Positions 9,661-18,451 of a DNA stretch of 64,000 nt are shown here, piece after piece. The DNA comes from Roseibaca calidilacus (GTDB lineage Bacteria > Pseudomonadota > Alphaproteobacteria > Rhodobacterales > Rhodobacteraceae). A program made the position numbers and the translations under genes. Location: the NCBI RefSeq assembly GCF_001517585.1, contig NZ_FBYC01000001.1, positions 248,001-312,000 of the forward strand, in the 5' to 3' direction. Below the pieces are notes generated by a model. The model was not told the DNA's origin and did not search any database. It worked only from the letters and a program-made list of their open reading frames with translations. Position 1 is the stretch's first letter; every line of letters begins with the position of its first letter.

Positions 9661-10235
9661 ACATTATTCTGATCGGGCCGCCGGGGGCCGGAAAAGGAAC
9701 GCAGGCACAAAAACTGGTGGCCACGCGCGGTATGGTGCAGCTCTCTACGGGCGATATGCTGCGGGCCGCGAAAACCTCTGGCACAGAGATCGGCAATCGT
9801 GTGGCAGAGGTGATGGACAAGGGCGAGCTCGTCACTGATGAGATCGTCATTGGCCTGATCGAGGAGAAGCTCGAACAAGGCTCTGCCGGTGGGTTCATTT
9901 TCGATGGCTTTCCGCGCACGCTGGCGCAGGCCGATGCCTTGGGCGCGCTGCTGGATCGCAATGGCACTGGGCTGCACGCCGTGATTGAACTGGTTGTGGA
10001 TGATGCGGCACTGGTGGGGCGCATTGTAAAGCGCGCCGACGAAGCGCGCGCCGCTGGCCAACCCGTGCGCCGCGATGACACGCCAGAGGTGTTCAATGAC
10101 CGTCTGCGCGCCTACTACAAGCAGACTGCGCCGCTTCTGGGCTATTATCATGCCAAGGGCCAGCTTCGTCAGGTTGACGGCATGGCCAGCATGGACGCGG
10201 TCGAAGCCCAGATCGCAAGCATTCTTGGCTCATGA
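9657..10235 (+). CDS. adk: Adenylate kinase, short form
   Basis: The 192-residue protein catalyses ATP + AMP to 2 ADP in the cytoplasm. The P-loop [10 protein letters not shown] lies at residues 8-17, followed by the AMP-binding STGDMLRAA and the DGFPRT motif. The LID region ([20 protein letters not shown]) is short and lacks the four-cysteine zinc finger; this is the usual alphaproteobacterial short form, not a truncation. It overlaps secY and the next gene by four bases each. Confidence 0.97.
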   Translation: MNIILIGPPGAGKGTQAQKLVATRGMVQLSTGDMLRAAKTSGTEIGNRVAEVMDKGELVTDEIVIGLIEEKLEQGSAGGFIFDGFPRTLAQADALGALLDRNGTGLHAVIELVVDDAALVGRIVKRADEARAAGQPVRRDDTPEVFNDRLRAYYKQTAPLLGYYHAKGQLRQVDGMASMDAVEAQIASILGS

Positions 10236-10573
10236 GCCTTGCTGTCGGTCAACGGTTGCGCTGCGATTTCGGCCTGTCCGAAGCGCTCGGCCAGCTTTTG
10301 ATCTGGGTGGTGCTTGTCATCATCACCTTTGGGCTGGCGCTGTTTGTCTTGCCCTACTATTTCCTGAAAGCCCCGATCAACAAAACAACCGTGCTTGACG
10401 CCGAAGGAAACGCGGTTGCCCGGTTGTCGGTCGAAGTGGGCTTTGCGGATATCCTGGGCCATGCTATTATCTGGCTGGTTCTGACTATCCTGACCTTGGG
10501 GCTTGCCTATTTCATTTACTGGCAATCCGTGGTCAAACGGCTGATGAATGCGACCGTCACAGTGCCGCTGTGA
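10232..10573 (+). CDS. Small membrane protein with internally repeated hydrophobic unit (DUF6693-like)
   Basis: The 113-residue product has two hydrophobic segments, about residues 20-44 and 74-99. They are embedded in a visible internal repeat: [20 protein letters not shown] resembles [20 protein letters not shown]. Each unit is followed by a short basic/aromatic stretch. I recall similar proteins annotated as DUF6693 in Rhodobacterales, but did not verify this. It overlaps adk by four bases (ATGA) and ends before a terminator, so it closes the secY-adk transcript. No function can be assigned. Confidence 0.85.
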   Translation: MSLAVGQRLRCDFGLSEALGQLLIWVVLVIITFGLALFVLPYYFLKAPINKTTVLDAEGNAVARLSVEVGFADILGHAIIWLVLTILTLGLAYFIYWQSVVKRLMNATVTVPL

Positions 10574-10629
10574 TCGGGTCTTGACCTTGGCCGCAAAAGC
10601 ACATACCCGACACGCCTGAGATAAGAATC

Positions 10630-10672
10630 GCGTCTGCACGGCAGTCTGTCTGCCACAGGCGCTTTTCGTTTT
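10630..10672 (+). terminator. Terminator after the secY-adk segment
   Basis: GCGTCTG...GGCAG (10630-10644) pairs imperfectly with CTGCC...CAGGCGC (10650-10662), giving a long stem with an internal mismatch region, followed by TTTTCGTTTT (10663-10672). It is positioned between the small membrane gene and rpsM, the classical spc/alpha operon boundary. Confidence 0.65.
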
Positions 10673-10756
10673 GGAATGCACGCGGGGGGCCAAAGCGCCC
10701 CGTGTTGTGAAAAAAGGTTCTGGGATTACGGAACCGCAACGAAAGGAACGAACCGC

Positions 10757-11125
10757 GTGGCACGTATTGCTGGCGTAAACATCCCTACAGGAAAGCGCGT
10801 TGTCATCGCGTTGACCTATATTCACGGCATTGGCCCCAAGGCTGCATCGGACATCTGTGCCGCTGTCGGCATTGAACTGACCCGCCGTGTCAACGAACTG
10901 TCCGATGCCGAAGTGCTTGCTGTGCGCGAGCATATTGATGCGAATTACACCGTCGAAGGCGATCTGCGCCGCGAAGTGTCCATGAACGTCAAGCGCATGA
11001 TGGATATCGGCTCGTATCGCGGTCTGCGCCATCGTCGCAACCTTCCCGTGCGCGGTCAGCGCACCCATACCAATGCGCGCACGCGCAAGGGCCCGGCAAA
11101 AGCTATTGCCGGCAAGAAGAAGTAA
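10757..11125 (+). CDS. rpsM: 30S ribosomal protein S13
   Basis: A GTG start at 10757 is chosen because it gives the invariant N-terminus [20 protein letters not shown] (122 residues) and has GAAAGGA upstream; the ATG at 10676 would add an unrelated basic extension. Helix-two-turn-helix and C-terminal RNA-binding tail ([20 protein letters not shown]) are present. S13 contacts tRNA and forms intersubunit bridges. Confidence 0.96.
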   Translation: MARIAGVNIPTGKRVVIALTYIHGIGPKAASDICAAVGIELTRRVNELSDAEVLAVREHIDANYTVEGDLRREVSMNVKRMMDIGSYRGLRHRRNLPVRGQRTHTNARTRKGPAKAIAGKKK

Positions 11126-11140
11126 GGGAAGGCTTGTTTC

Positions 11141-11530
11141 ATGGCTCGTGATAAAACGCGCGTAAAGCGCAAGGTTCGCAAGAATATCGCCGCTGGTGTC
11201 GCTCATGTGAATTCCAGCTTCAACAACACCAAGATCCTGATTTCCGACGTGCAGGGCAACGCGATTTCGTGGTCGTCTGCTGGCACGATGGGCTTCAAGG
11301 GCTCGCGCAAATCGACCCCTTACGCCGCGCAGTTGGCCGCCGAAGATGCGGGCAAGAAAGCGCAGGAACATGGCGTGAAAACGCTGGATGTCGAAGTGCA
11401 GGGTCCGGGTTCGGGCCGCGAATCGGCGCTGCGCGCGCTGGCCGCTGTTGGCTTCAACATCACGTCCATCCGCGATGTAACGCCGATGGCGCATAACGGC
11501 TGCCGCCCGCCGAAGCGCCGTCGCGTCTAA
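11141..11530 (+). CDS. rpsK: 30S ribosomal protein S11
   Basis: The 129-residue product contains [20 protein letters not shown] and the C-terminal [18 protein letters not shown], both diagnostic for S11 of the 30S platform. It starts 15 bases after rpsM with AAGGGAAGG upstream and is followed by a terminator-like hairpin before rpoA. No separate rpsD occurs here, as in other alphaproteobacteria. Confidence 0.98.
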   Translation: MARDKTRVKRKVRKNIAAGVAHVNSSFNNTKILISDVQGNAISWSSAGTMGFKGSRKSTPYAAQLAAEDAGKKAQEHGVKTLDVEVQGPGSGRESALRALAAVGFNITSIRDVTPMAHNGCRPPKRRRV

Positions 11531-11546
11531 GGCCGGTTTGGTTTTG

Positions 11547-11588
11547 CCAGGCCCCGCTCTTCTGTGGGGTCTGGTTTTCTGTCTTTTA
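11547..11588 (+). terminator. Terminator-like hairpin between rpsK and rpoA
   Basis: CCAGGCCCCGC (11547-11557) pairs with GTGGGGTCTGG (11564-11574) with two G-U wobbles around a 6-base loop, followed by TTTTCTGTCTTTT. The geometry is that of an intrinsic terminator. It probably tunes rpoA expression relative to ribosomal proteins, which is an inference. Confidence 0.7.
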
Positions 11589-11646
11589 GATCCTCGGGCG
11601 TCGCACGGGCTTGGGCATGACCCGGCGACAAGAATGGAGGCGACAC

Positions 11647-12663
11647 ATGATCCATAAAAACTGGCAAGAGCTTATCAAGCCGGCACAGCTTGACGTAAAA
11701 CCGGGTGCCGATAGCGCCCGCCGTGCGACCATCGTTGCAGAACCGCTGGAGCGTGGCTTCGGTCTGACTTTGGGCAACGCGCTGCGTCGCGTGCTGATGG
11801 CATCGCTGCAAGGCGCTGCGATCACATCGGTTCAGATCGACAATGTCCTACACGAGTTCTCCTCTGTGCCGGGCGTGCGCGAGGACGTGACCGACATCGT
11901 CCTGAACCTGAAAAGCGTTGCGCTGCGCATGGATGTCGAAGGCCCGAAGCGGGTGTCGATCTCGGCGCAGGGTCCGGGCGTTGTCACGGCAGGCGATATC
12001 GAAACCAGCGCCGGGATAGAGGTCCTGAACAAGGATCTGGTTATCTGCCATATTGATGACGGTGCGTCGGTTTACATGGAACTGACGGTCAATACCGGCA
12101 AGGGCTATGTCAGCGCCGACAAGAACCGCCCCGAGGATGCGCCCATTGGTCTGATCCCGATTGACGCGATCTTCTCGCCGGTCAAGCGTGTCAGCTATGA
12201 TGTTCAGCCAACCCGCGAGGGGCAGGTGTTGGATTATGACAAGCTGACGATGAAAGTCGAAACCGACGGTTCCGTCCGCCCGGAAGACGCCGTTGCCTAC
12301 GCCGCGCGCATTCTGCAAGACCAGTTGCAGATCTTCGTCAATTTCGATGAGCCGGAATCGGCCGGGTCGAAGGATGATGATGACGGTCTGGAGTTCAACC
12401 CGCTTCTGCTGAAGAAAGTGGACGAGCTGGAACTGTCCGTGCGCTCTGCGAACTGCCTGAAGAACGACAACATCGTCTATATCGGCGATCTGATCCAGAA
12501 AACCGAAGCGGAAATGCTGCGCACCCCGAACTTCGGCCGCAAATCCTTGAACGAGATCAAGGAAGTGCTGTCGGGCATGGGGCTGCATCTGGGCATGGAT
12601 GTGGAAGAATGGCCGCCAGAGAATATCGACGAACTGGCCAAGCGTTTCGAGGATCAATTCTGA
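11647..12663 (+). CDS. rpoA: DNA-directed RNA polymerase subunit alpha
   Basis: The start at 11647 ([12 protein letters not shown]) follows TGGAGG by six bases and gives 338 residues, the usual alphaproteobacterial length; an upstream in-frame ATG at 11611 has no family support. N-terminal assembly domain ([20 protein letters not shown]) and C-terminal domain ([16 protein letters not shown]... [16 protein letters not shown]) are complete, joined by an acidic linker. It nucleates RNA polymerase and contacts UP elements and activators. Confidence 0.98.
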   Translation: MIHKNWQELIKPAQLDVKPGADSARRATIVAEPLERGFGLTLGNALRRVLMASLQGAAITSVQIDNVLHEFSSVPGVREDVTDIVLNLKSVALRMDVEGPKRVSISAQGPGVVTAGDIETSAGIEVLNKDLVICHIDDGASVYMELTVNTGKGYVSADKNRPEDAPIGLIPIDAIFSPVKRVSYDVQPTREGQVLDYDKLTMKVETDGSVRPEDAVAYAARILQDQLQIFVNFDEPESAGSKDDDDGLEFNPLLLKKVDELELSVRSANCLKNDNIVYIGDLIQKTEAEMLRTPNFGRKSLNEIKEVLSGMGLHLGMDVEEWPPENIDELAKRFEDQF

Positions 12664-12671
12664 TCCTTTGC

Positions 12672-12698
12672 GGGGTGGGCGCGCCAAGCGCCCGCCCC
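12672..12698 (+). other. GC-rich hairpin between rpoA and rplQ
   Basis: GGGGTGGGCGC (12672-12682) pairs with GCGCCCGCCCC (12688-12698), an 11-bp stem with one wobble and a GCCAA loop, but no T run follows. It could be an RNA stability or processing element. No other function is visible in this 121-base spacer. Confidence 0.45.
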
Positions 12699-12784
12699 AT
12701 ACGATCGGGCATCCGCCCCAAGGAGAGCCGAGGTCACGCAGCCACGGCCAGACAAAGTAAAACACGACGTTAAGGAGAAATGAC

Positions 12785-13201
12785 ATGCGTCACGCCCGTG
12801 GCTACCGCCGCCTGAACCGCACCGCCGAGCACCGCAAGGCGCTGTTCTCGAACATGGCGGGTTCGCTGATTGAACACGAACAGATCAAGACCACCTTGCC
12901 GAAGGCCAAGGAACTGCGTCCGATCGTAGAAAAGCTGATTACGCTGGCGAAGCGCGGCGATCTGCACGCGCGCCGTCTGGCCGCCGCCCAGCTGAAGCAG
13001 GACAAGGATGTCAAGAAACTGTTCGACATTCTTGGCCCGCGCTACAAAGATCGTCAGGGTGGTTACATCCGCATCCTGAAAGCTGGCTTCCGCTATGGCG
13101 ACATGGCGCCGATGGCGATCATCGAATTCGTAGAGCGTGATCCGGCCGCCAAAGGCGCTGCCGATCTGGCCCGCGAAGACGCGGCTGCCGCGCAGGACTA
13201 A
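12785..13201 (+). CDS. rplQ: 50S ribosomal protein L17
   Basis: The 138-residue product starts [20 protein letters not shown] and has the core motif [20 protein letters not shown], typical of L17 near the tunnel exit. TAAGGAG precedes the ATG. An alanine-rich C-terminal tail follows the core. It is the last gene of the superoperon and a clear terminator follows. Confidence 0.98.
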   Translation: MRHARGYRRLNRTAEHRKALFSNMAGSLIEHEQIKTTLPKAKELRPIVEKLITLAKRGDLHARRLAAAQLKQDKDVKKLFDILGPRYKDRQGGYIRILKAGFRYGDMAPMAIIEFVERDPAAKGAADLAREDAAAAQD

Positions 13202-13220
13202 GCGAGACACCAGAATGACA

Positions 13221-13257
13221 AAGGCCCGTGCGCAGTTTGCGCGCGGGCCTTTTGCTT
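13221..13257 (+). terminator. Terminator after rplQ
   Basis: AAGGCCCGTGCGC (13221-13233) pairs with GCGCGCGGGCCTT (13239-13251), a 13-bp stem with one wobble and a 5-base loop, followed by TTGCTTT. It sits 20 bases after the rplQ stop and marks the end of the ribosomal superoperon. Confidence 0.85.
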
Positions 13258-13307
13258 TGGGCGGCGTGGCCCCATATTGCCCCTAACGCGTTCAAGGAGG
13301 CTGCCCC

Positions 13308-14693
13308 GTGTTTCGTATCGTGACCTTGTGCCTTGCCGTCAGTTTGGCAGGCGTGTTTCCGGCGCTGGCCCAGACGGTGCCGCAATCCATGGCGCAAATC
13401 CAACTGTCTTACGCGCCGCTTGTCAAACAGGCCGCGCCCGCAGTGGTCAACATCTATGCGCAGCGGGTGGTGGCCGAACGCCGCAATCCTTTTGCAGATG
13501 ACCCGTTCTTCGGCGATCTGTTCCGTAATTTCGGCCAAGCAACGCCGCGCGTGCAAAACTCGCTTGGGTCGGGGGTGATTGTCGGCGCCGATGGGTTGGT
13601 TGTGTCGAATTATCATGTCGTGGGGCAGGCGACAGAAATTCGCGTTGTGCTGAACGACCGCCGCGAATTCGTGGCAGAGGTCGTGCTGACGGATGAAGAA
13701 AGCGACCTTGCCGTATTGCAATTGCAGGGCGCCCGCGATTTGCCTGCCTTGCCCTTGGCCGATTCTGACAAGGCCGAAGTGGGCGATCTGGTCTTGGCCA
13801 TCGGCAACCCCTTCGGCGTGGGGCAGACGGTGTCCAGCGGGATCGTCTCTGGTCTTGCGCGGTCTGGCATCGCGGTTGGGTCGGGGCGCGGGTATTTTCT
13901 GCAAACCGATGCACCCATCAACCCCGGCAATTCTGGCGGTGCGCTGGTAAACATGGCGGGCGAATTGGTCGGGGTGAACACGGCGATCATCACCCGGTCC
14001 GGCGGGTCGAACGGCATTGGCTTTGCCATTCCGGCCAATCTGGTGGCGCAGGTCGTCGCGCAGGCGCGTGACGGGCGCGCGCGTTTCCAGCGCCCTTGGG
14101 CGGGTGTGACCGCGCAGGCGGTTGACGCGAATTTGGCAGAGGCGTTCGGCCAAACCATCCCCGCTGGTGTGGTGCTACTGGACCTGCACCCGGACAGCCC
14201 TTTGGCGCAGGCCGGGTTGCAGCGCGGCGATGTTATCCTGTCGGTCGATGGAGGCGAGGTGAATTCCGCCCCTGAAATGATGTTTCGCATGTCGGCCCAA
14301 GGCATTGGCGCGCAGTCGGTTCTGGAATTTCGGCGTGGCTCACAAACCCGCGAGGTGACGGTTGATCTGATTGCACCGCCGGAAACCCCGCCGCGGGACA
14401 CGCGCCAGATAGGGGGGCGTGCCGCGCTTTCCGGGCTGGAGGTGATGCGCATAAACCCTGCCGTAATCGCGGAATTTGGCCTGTCGCCAGAGGCCGAGGG
14501 CGTGCTAGTCACGCAAGCGCGCAATCTGGCCGGGCGTGTGGGCTTGCGGCCTGGCGACATTTTGCTGGCCATTAATGGCACGCGCGTGGACAGCACTGCG
14601 GATGTCGTGCGCCTGTCGCAGGCGCAAACCCGCACATGGGTGATAGAACTGATCCGCGAGGGGCGTGAGCTCTCGTTGCGGTTTCGGCTGTAA
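13308..14693 (+). CDS. Periplasmic Do-like serine protease (DegP/DegQ family)
   Basis: The GTG start at 13308 follows AAGGAGG by seven bases. A signal peptide ends near ALA-QT (residues 1-22). The trypsin-like domain has the triad His103 (SNYHVV), Asp133 (ESDLAV) and Ser209 (NPGNSGGALV). Two PDZ domains follow, about residues 250-340 and 365-455. With 461 residues it is complete. Such proteases degrade or refold misfolded envelope proteins. It stands alone between the rplQ terminator and rarA, so it probably has its own promoter. Whether it is the DegP or the DegQ orthologue cannot be decided here. Confidence 0.93.
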   Translation: MFRIVTLCLAVSLAGVFPALAQTVPQSMAQIQLSYAPLVKQAAPAVVNIYAQRVVAERRNPFADDPFFGDLFRNFGQATPRVQNSLGSGVIVGADGLVVSNYHVVGQATEIRVVLNDRREFVAEVVLTDEESDLAVLQLQGARDLPALPLADSDKAEVGDLVLAIGNPFGVGQTVSSGIVSGLARSGIAVGSGRGYFLQTDAPINPGNSGGALVNMAGELVGVNTAIITRSGGSNGIGFAIPANLVAQVVAQARDGRARFQRPWAGVTAQAVDANLAEAFGQTIPAGVVLLDLHPDSPLAQAGLQRGDVILSVDGGEVNSAPEMMFRMSAQGIGAQSVLEFRRGSQTREVTVDLIAPPETPPRDTRQIGGRAALSGLEVMRINPAVIAEFGLSPEAEGVLVTQARNLAGRVGLRPGDILLAINGTRVDSTADVVRLSQAQTRTWVIELIREGRELSLRFRL

Positions 14694-14722
14694 CCGATCC
14701 GTTCGGCGCGCTAGGCTGGGCC

Positions 14723-16036
14723 ATGGCTGACCTGTTCGACACTGCCGCCGACAAGGCGCCCCCGCCCGGCCCGCGCCCTTTGGCCGACAGGCTGCGCCCG
14801 CGGGCCCTGTCAGAGGTGATCGGGCAGGCCAAGGCCATCGGCCCGGATGGCCCGCTTGGGGCGATGCTGGCCAGCGGGCATTTGGCCAGCCTTATTCTGT
14901 GGGGGCCGCCCGGTGTGGGCAAGACCACCATCGCGCGTCTTCTGGCCGATCATACACAGCAGGAATTCGTCCAGATCAGCGCAATCTTCACCGGCGTGCC
15001 GGAATTGCGCAAGGTTTTCGACGCCGCCAAGCTGCGCCGCCAAACCGGGCGCGGGACAATGCTGTTTGTGGATGAGATTCATCGTTTCAACCGCGCGCAG
15101 CAGGACAGTTTCCTGCCGCATATGGAAGATGGCACGATCACGTTGGTCGGCGCCACGACCGAAAACCCGTCTTTCGAATTGAACGCCGCGCTGATGTCGC
15201 GCGCGCAGGTGATCGTGCTGGAGCGGTTGACGCTGGCCGATCTGGAACGGTTGGCACAGCGCGCAGAGCAGGAACTGGGCCGCGCGCTGCCGCTGGACGG
15301 TCCCGCCCGAGAGGCGCTTTTGGAAATGGCCGATGGCGACGGGCGCGCGGCGCTGAACCTGATTGAACAGGTCATGGGCTGGCAGGTGAGCGGCAAGATG
15401 AACCGCGATGGGCTGTCCAAGCGGCTGATGCGGCGCGCGGCGCAATACGACAAATCGGGCGATGCGCATTACAACCTGATCTCTGCCCTGCACAAATCGG
15501 TGCGCGGGTCTGACCCGGACGCGGCGGTCTACTGGCTGGCCCGGATGATGGAGGGCGGCGAAGACCCGCGCTATCTGGCGCGACGCATGGTCCGCATGGC
15601 GGTCGAGGATATTGGCCTTGCCGACCCGCAGGCGCAGGCCGTGTGTCTGGACGCTTGGAACACCTATGAGCGCCTTGGCAGCCCCGAAGGCGATCTTGCA
15701 TTGGCGCAGGCGGTGATCTATCTGGCGCTCGCGCCGAAATCGAACGCAGGCTATGTAGCGTGGAAGGGCGCGCAACGTTTGGCCAAGCAAACCGGGTCGG
15801 AACCGCCGCCAAAGCACATTCTGAATGCACCCACAGGGTTGATGAAAGAACAGGGCTACGGCGCGGGCTATGCCTATGACCATGATGCCGAGGACGGGTT
15901 TTCGGGCCAAAACTATTTCCCCGAGGGCGTGACGCGCCCGGTTCTCTATGCGCCGCCGGAACGCGGGTTCGAGCGCGATCTGGGCAAGCGGGTGGCTTGG
16001 TTCGCAAAATTGCGGGCCAAGCGTCAGGGCAGCTAA
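14723..16036 (+). CDS. rarA: Replication-associated recombination protein A (RarA/MgsA)
   Basis: The 437-residue AAA+ ATPase acts at stalled replication forks. The N-terminus RPLADRLRPRALSEVIGQ is typical. Walker A is GPPGVGKTT (residues 61-69), Walker B LFVDEIHRFN, and sensor 1 GATTENPSF. The C-terminal tetramerisation domain with YWLARMMEGGEDPRYLARR is present. It is about 30 bases after the protease gene and 60 bases before the pseudouridine synthase, all on the same strand. Confidence 0.96.
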   Translation: MADLFDTAADKAPPPGPRPLADRLRPRALSEVIGQAKAIGPDGPLGAMLASGHLASLILWGPPGVGKTTIARLLADHTQQEFVQISAIFTGVPELRKVFDAAKLRRQTGRGTMLFVDEIHRFNRAQQDSFLPHMEDGTITLVGATTENPSFELNAALMSRAQVIVLERLTLADLERLAQRAEQELGRALPLDGPAREALLEMADGDGRAALNLIEQVMGWQVSGKMNRDGLSKRLMRRAAQYDKSGDAHYNLISALHKSVRGSDPDAAVYWLARMMEGGEDPRYLARRMVRMAVEDIGLADPQAQAVCLDAWNTYERLGSPEGDLALAQAVIYLALAPKSNAGYVAWKGAQRLAKQTGSEPPPKHILNAPTGLMKEQGYGAGYAYDHDAEDGFSGQNYFPEGVTRPVLYAPPERGFERDLGKRVAWFAKLRAKRQGS

Positions 16037-16097
16037 GCGGGCGTTGACATTCGGGGTCGCCTGCGCGCATGACATCGCTGGTTTTCAGGGGAACGCG

Positions 16098-17129
16098 ATG
16101 AGCAGGGTAGAGACACGGCAGGTCGGGCCGGAAGAGGGCGGGCAGCGGCTGGACCGTTGGCTGAAACGCCAGTTTCCGCAGATCACGCAAGGGCTGATCG
16201 AAAAAGCCTGCCGCAAGGGTGACATTCGGGTCGATGGCGGGCGGGTCAAGGCCAATACCCGCATCGAAGCGGGGCAGTCGGTGCGCGTGCCGCCCTTGCC
16301 CGATGCACCCGCAGCCCCGTCCGTGGCCAAATCCGGCCCGTCCGATGCCGATGCCGAGATGATCCGGTCCTGCGTGATCTTCCGCGACCAGCATGTGATC
16401 GCGTTGAACAAGCCGCCGGGCCTGCCCAGCCAAGGCGGCAGCGGGCAGGGCAAGCGCCATGTCGACGGGTTGGCGGATGCGCTGATGTTCGACTATAAAG
16501 AACGCCCCATGCTGGTGCACCGGCTGGACAAGGACACATCGGGCGTGCTGCTTTTGGCGCGCACCCCGCGCGTGGCGCGCCGCTTGTCCGAAAGCTTTCG
16601 CCACCGCAACACCCGCAAAATATACTGGGCGCTTGTCGCGGGCGTGCCGCAACCGCTGATGGGCACGGTGCGCTATGGCCTGCTGAAAACCGGCGGCCGC
16701 GGGGCCGAAAAGATGCGCTGCATTCACCCGAATGAGGTGGACGCGACCGAAGGCGCGAAACGCGCCATGACCGATTTCGCGGTCATCGAACGTCTGGGCA
16801 GCCGCGCCGCGTGGATGGCGCTGTCGCCCATCACGGGCCGCACCCATCAATTGCGCGCGCATATGGCAGAGATGGGCCACCCCATTATCGGGGACGGCAA
16901 ATATGGCGGGTCCGGACAGGAGAACCTTGGCGATGGCTGGGGTGCCGGCATTGGCGGAGAGGTCAGCCGCAAGCTGCATCTGCACGCGCGCTCGCTGGTG
17001 TTGGAGCACCCGGTGACGGGGGCTTCGCTCAGCGTGACCGCGCCCTTGCCGGACCATATGGCGCAAAGCTGGAAGCTGTTTGGCTGGACAGCCGCCGACG
17101 CCCCCGCAGACCCGTTCGAGGAGGCTTGA
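16098..17129 (+). CDS. rluC: RluC-family 23S rRNA pseudouridine synthase
   Basis: The start at 16098 (MSRVETRQVGPEEGGQRLDR) gives 343 residues; the longer in-frame reading runs back into rarA and is not supported. An S4 RNA-binding domain spans residues about 15-65. The catalytic domain carries HRLDKDTSG with catalytic Asp144, and later GRTHQLRAHM. RluC modifies uridines 955, 2504 and 2580 (E. coli numbering) of 23S rRNA. Substrate specificity is inferred from the family; RluD-type activity is less likely. Confidence 0.9.
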   Translation: MSRVETRQVGPEEGGQRLDRWLKRQFPQITQGLIEKACRKGDIRVDGGRVKANTRIEAGQSVRVPPLPDAPAAPSVAKSGPSDADAEMIRSCVIFRDQHVIALNKPPGLPSQGGSGQGKRHVDGLADALMFDYKERPMLVHRLDKDTSGVLLLARTPRVARRLSESFRHRNTRKIYWALVAGVPQPLMGTVRYGLLKTGGRGAEKMRCIHPNEVDATEGAKRAMTDFAVIERLGSRAAWMALSPITGRTHQLRAHMAEMGHPIIGDGKYGGSGQENLGDGWGAGIGGEVSRKLHLHARSLVLEHPVTGASLSVTAPLPDHMAQSWKLFGWTAADAPADPFEEA

Positions 17130-17261
17130 TGCCAGTCTGCCGGGGCGGGACAGGGGGCAATCATCCGGCAGCGCGGCTTGGCTCGCGCGGGGTGGAATGT
17201 TTCGTGGCCGTGGCGCCATTGGAAAAGGAGCTTTGCATATGATCCGGGATGGGGCAGCAGC

Positions 17262-17978
17262 ATGACCGGATGGGTCAGGAAACGCTTTTGGACAGAGGTT
17301 TCGGTCGCAGAGGCCGAGGGCGGGTTCGCCATATTGCTGGATGGGCGCGGCGTAAAAACACCGGCGAAATCGCCCTTGGTGGTGCCGACCATTGCCTTTG
17401 CCGAGATCATCGCCGAGGAGTGGCGCGCGCAGGCCGAGGCCATCAATCCCGCCAGCATGCCCGCCACCCGTGCGTCCAATGCCGCTATCGATAAGGTGCG
17501 CGGGCAGATGGACGAGGTCGCGGGCCTGATTAGCGATTACGGTGACAGCGATCAGGTCTGCTACCGGGCCGATGCGCCTGACACGCTGGTTGCCAAAGAG
17601 GCCGAGGCATGGGATCCGATCACGGACTGGGCGGCCCATCGCTACGGGCTGCGGCCGATCTTGTGCGCAGGCGTGGTGCACAAGCCCCAGCCTGCGTTGC
17701 TGCTGGAAAGCTTGCGCGCCGATGTCGCCCAGTTGACGGCCTTTGAACTGACCTGCTTTCACGACCTTGTGGCCAATTCTGGGTCGCTGTTGATTGCCTT
17801 GGCCGTCATTGACCGGTTCGATACGCCAGAGGCGTTGTGGACAGCCTCTCGTGTGGATGAGGATTGGCAGATCGCCCAATGGGGCACAGATGAAGAGGCC
17901 GAAGCCTTGACCGCCGAACGCAAATGCGCCTTTCTGAATGCCGCGCGCTTCTATTTCGCGCTTCAGCCCGGCAGTTGA
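17262..17978 (+). CDS. ATP12-family F1-ATPase assembly chaperone
   Basis: The 238-residue protein starts MTGWVRKRFWTEVSVAEAEG and contains LDGRGVKTPAKSPLVVPT, EWRAQAE and PASMPATRASNAAIDKV, all hallmarks of ATP12, which chaperones the F1 alpha subunit in mitochondria and alphaproteobacteria. The start is chosen by family match. An eight-codon frame (17239-17265) with a strong AAGGAG site ends in an ATGA overlap with this start, so coupling is possible. It follows rluC after about 130 bases. Confidence 0.92.
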   Translation: MTGWVRKRFWTEVSVAEAEGGFAILLDGRGVKTPAKSPLVVPTIAFAEIIAEEWRAQAEAINPASMPATRASNAAIDKVRGQMDEVAGLISDYGDSDQVCYRADAPDTLVAKEAEAWDPITDWAAHRYGLRPILCAGVVHKPQPALLLESLRADVAQLTAFELTCFHDLVANSGSLLIALAVIDRFDTPEALWTASRVDEDWQIAQWGTDEEAEALTAERKCAFLNAARFYFALQPGS

Positions 17979-18004
17979 ACGCGGTGCCCATGGAAGGGGG
18001 GGCG

Positions 18005-18388
18005 ATGACCGGCAAGGACACAGCCCGCAAACCTGACCCAAGCTTGCGGCTGCGCATTGTGTTTGGGGATGTCGTTATGCTTGGCCCCGGCAAGGCAGAG
18101 CTGCTGGAGCGGATTCAGCAAACCGGGTCCATCGCCGCTGCCGGACGCAGCATGGCGATGAGCTATAAGCGCGCCTGGATGTTGGTGGAAACCATGAACG
18201 CGGCCTTTTGCGAACCGCTTGTCGCGTCTTCGCGCGGCGGGGCGAAAGGGGGGGGCGCGTATCTGACGGATACCGGCCTTGCGGTTCTGGCGCAGTATCG
18301 CGCTATGGAAGCCGCCATGGCCGATGCAGGCGCAGCGCAAATCCAGGCATTGCAAGCCTTGTTGCGCGATATTCCCACTGGAAAATAA
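18005..18388 (+). CDS. ModE-type winged helix-turn-helix regulator without Mop domain
   Basis: The start at 18005 follows a GGAAGGGGG site and gives 127 residues. The protein matches the ModE N-terminal domain: LRIVFGDVVMLGPGKAELLE, then the recognition helix TGSIAAAGRSMAMSYKRAWM and LVASSRGGAKGGGAYLTDTG. The C-terminal di-Mop molybdate-binding domains of full ModE are missing, so it may sense molybdate indirectly or act constitutively. It lies just upstream of modA with a palindrome in between, which suggests it regulates modABC. Signal sensing is unknown. Confidence 0.88.
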   Translation: MTGKDTARKPDPSLRLRIVFGDVVMLGPGKAELLERIQQTGSIAAAGRSMAMSYKRAWMLVETMNAAFCEPLVASSRGGAKGGGAYLTDTGLAVLAQYRAMEAAMADAGAAQIQALQALLRDIPTGK

Positions 18389-18413
18389 CGCTTGATGGTG
18401 CTGCGAAACCTAC

Positions 18414-18435
18414 GATATGTTTTGTCGAACATATC
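18414..18435 (+). promoter_or_regulatory. Palindromic Mo-box-like operator upstream of modA
   Basis: GATATGTT (18414-18421) and AACATATC (18428-18435) are perfect inverted 8-mers with a 6-base spacer (TTGTCG). Length and spacing resemble ModE binding sites (Mo-boxes), which are AT-rich inverted repeats with 6-8 base spacers. It lies 17 bases upstream of the chosen modA start, so a bound repressor would block transcription. The assignment to the adjacent ModE-like protein is an inference. Confidence 0.65.
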
Positions 18436-18451
18436 CATGAGAGCGCATGAC

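Noticed and set aside
9657-10235. Adenylate kinase suspected to be truncated
   Set aside because: All motifs are present, and the missing zinc LID corresponds to the known short alphaproteobacterial form.
15372-18041. 889-codon antisense frame over rarA, rluC and ATP12
   Set aside because: It spans several confidently identified genes on the opposite strand and has no recognisable domain; long antisense frames are common at this GC content.
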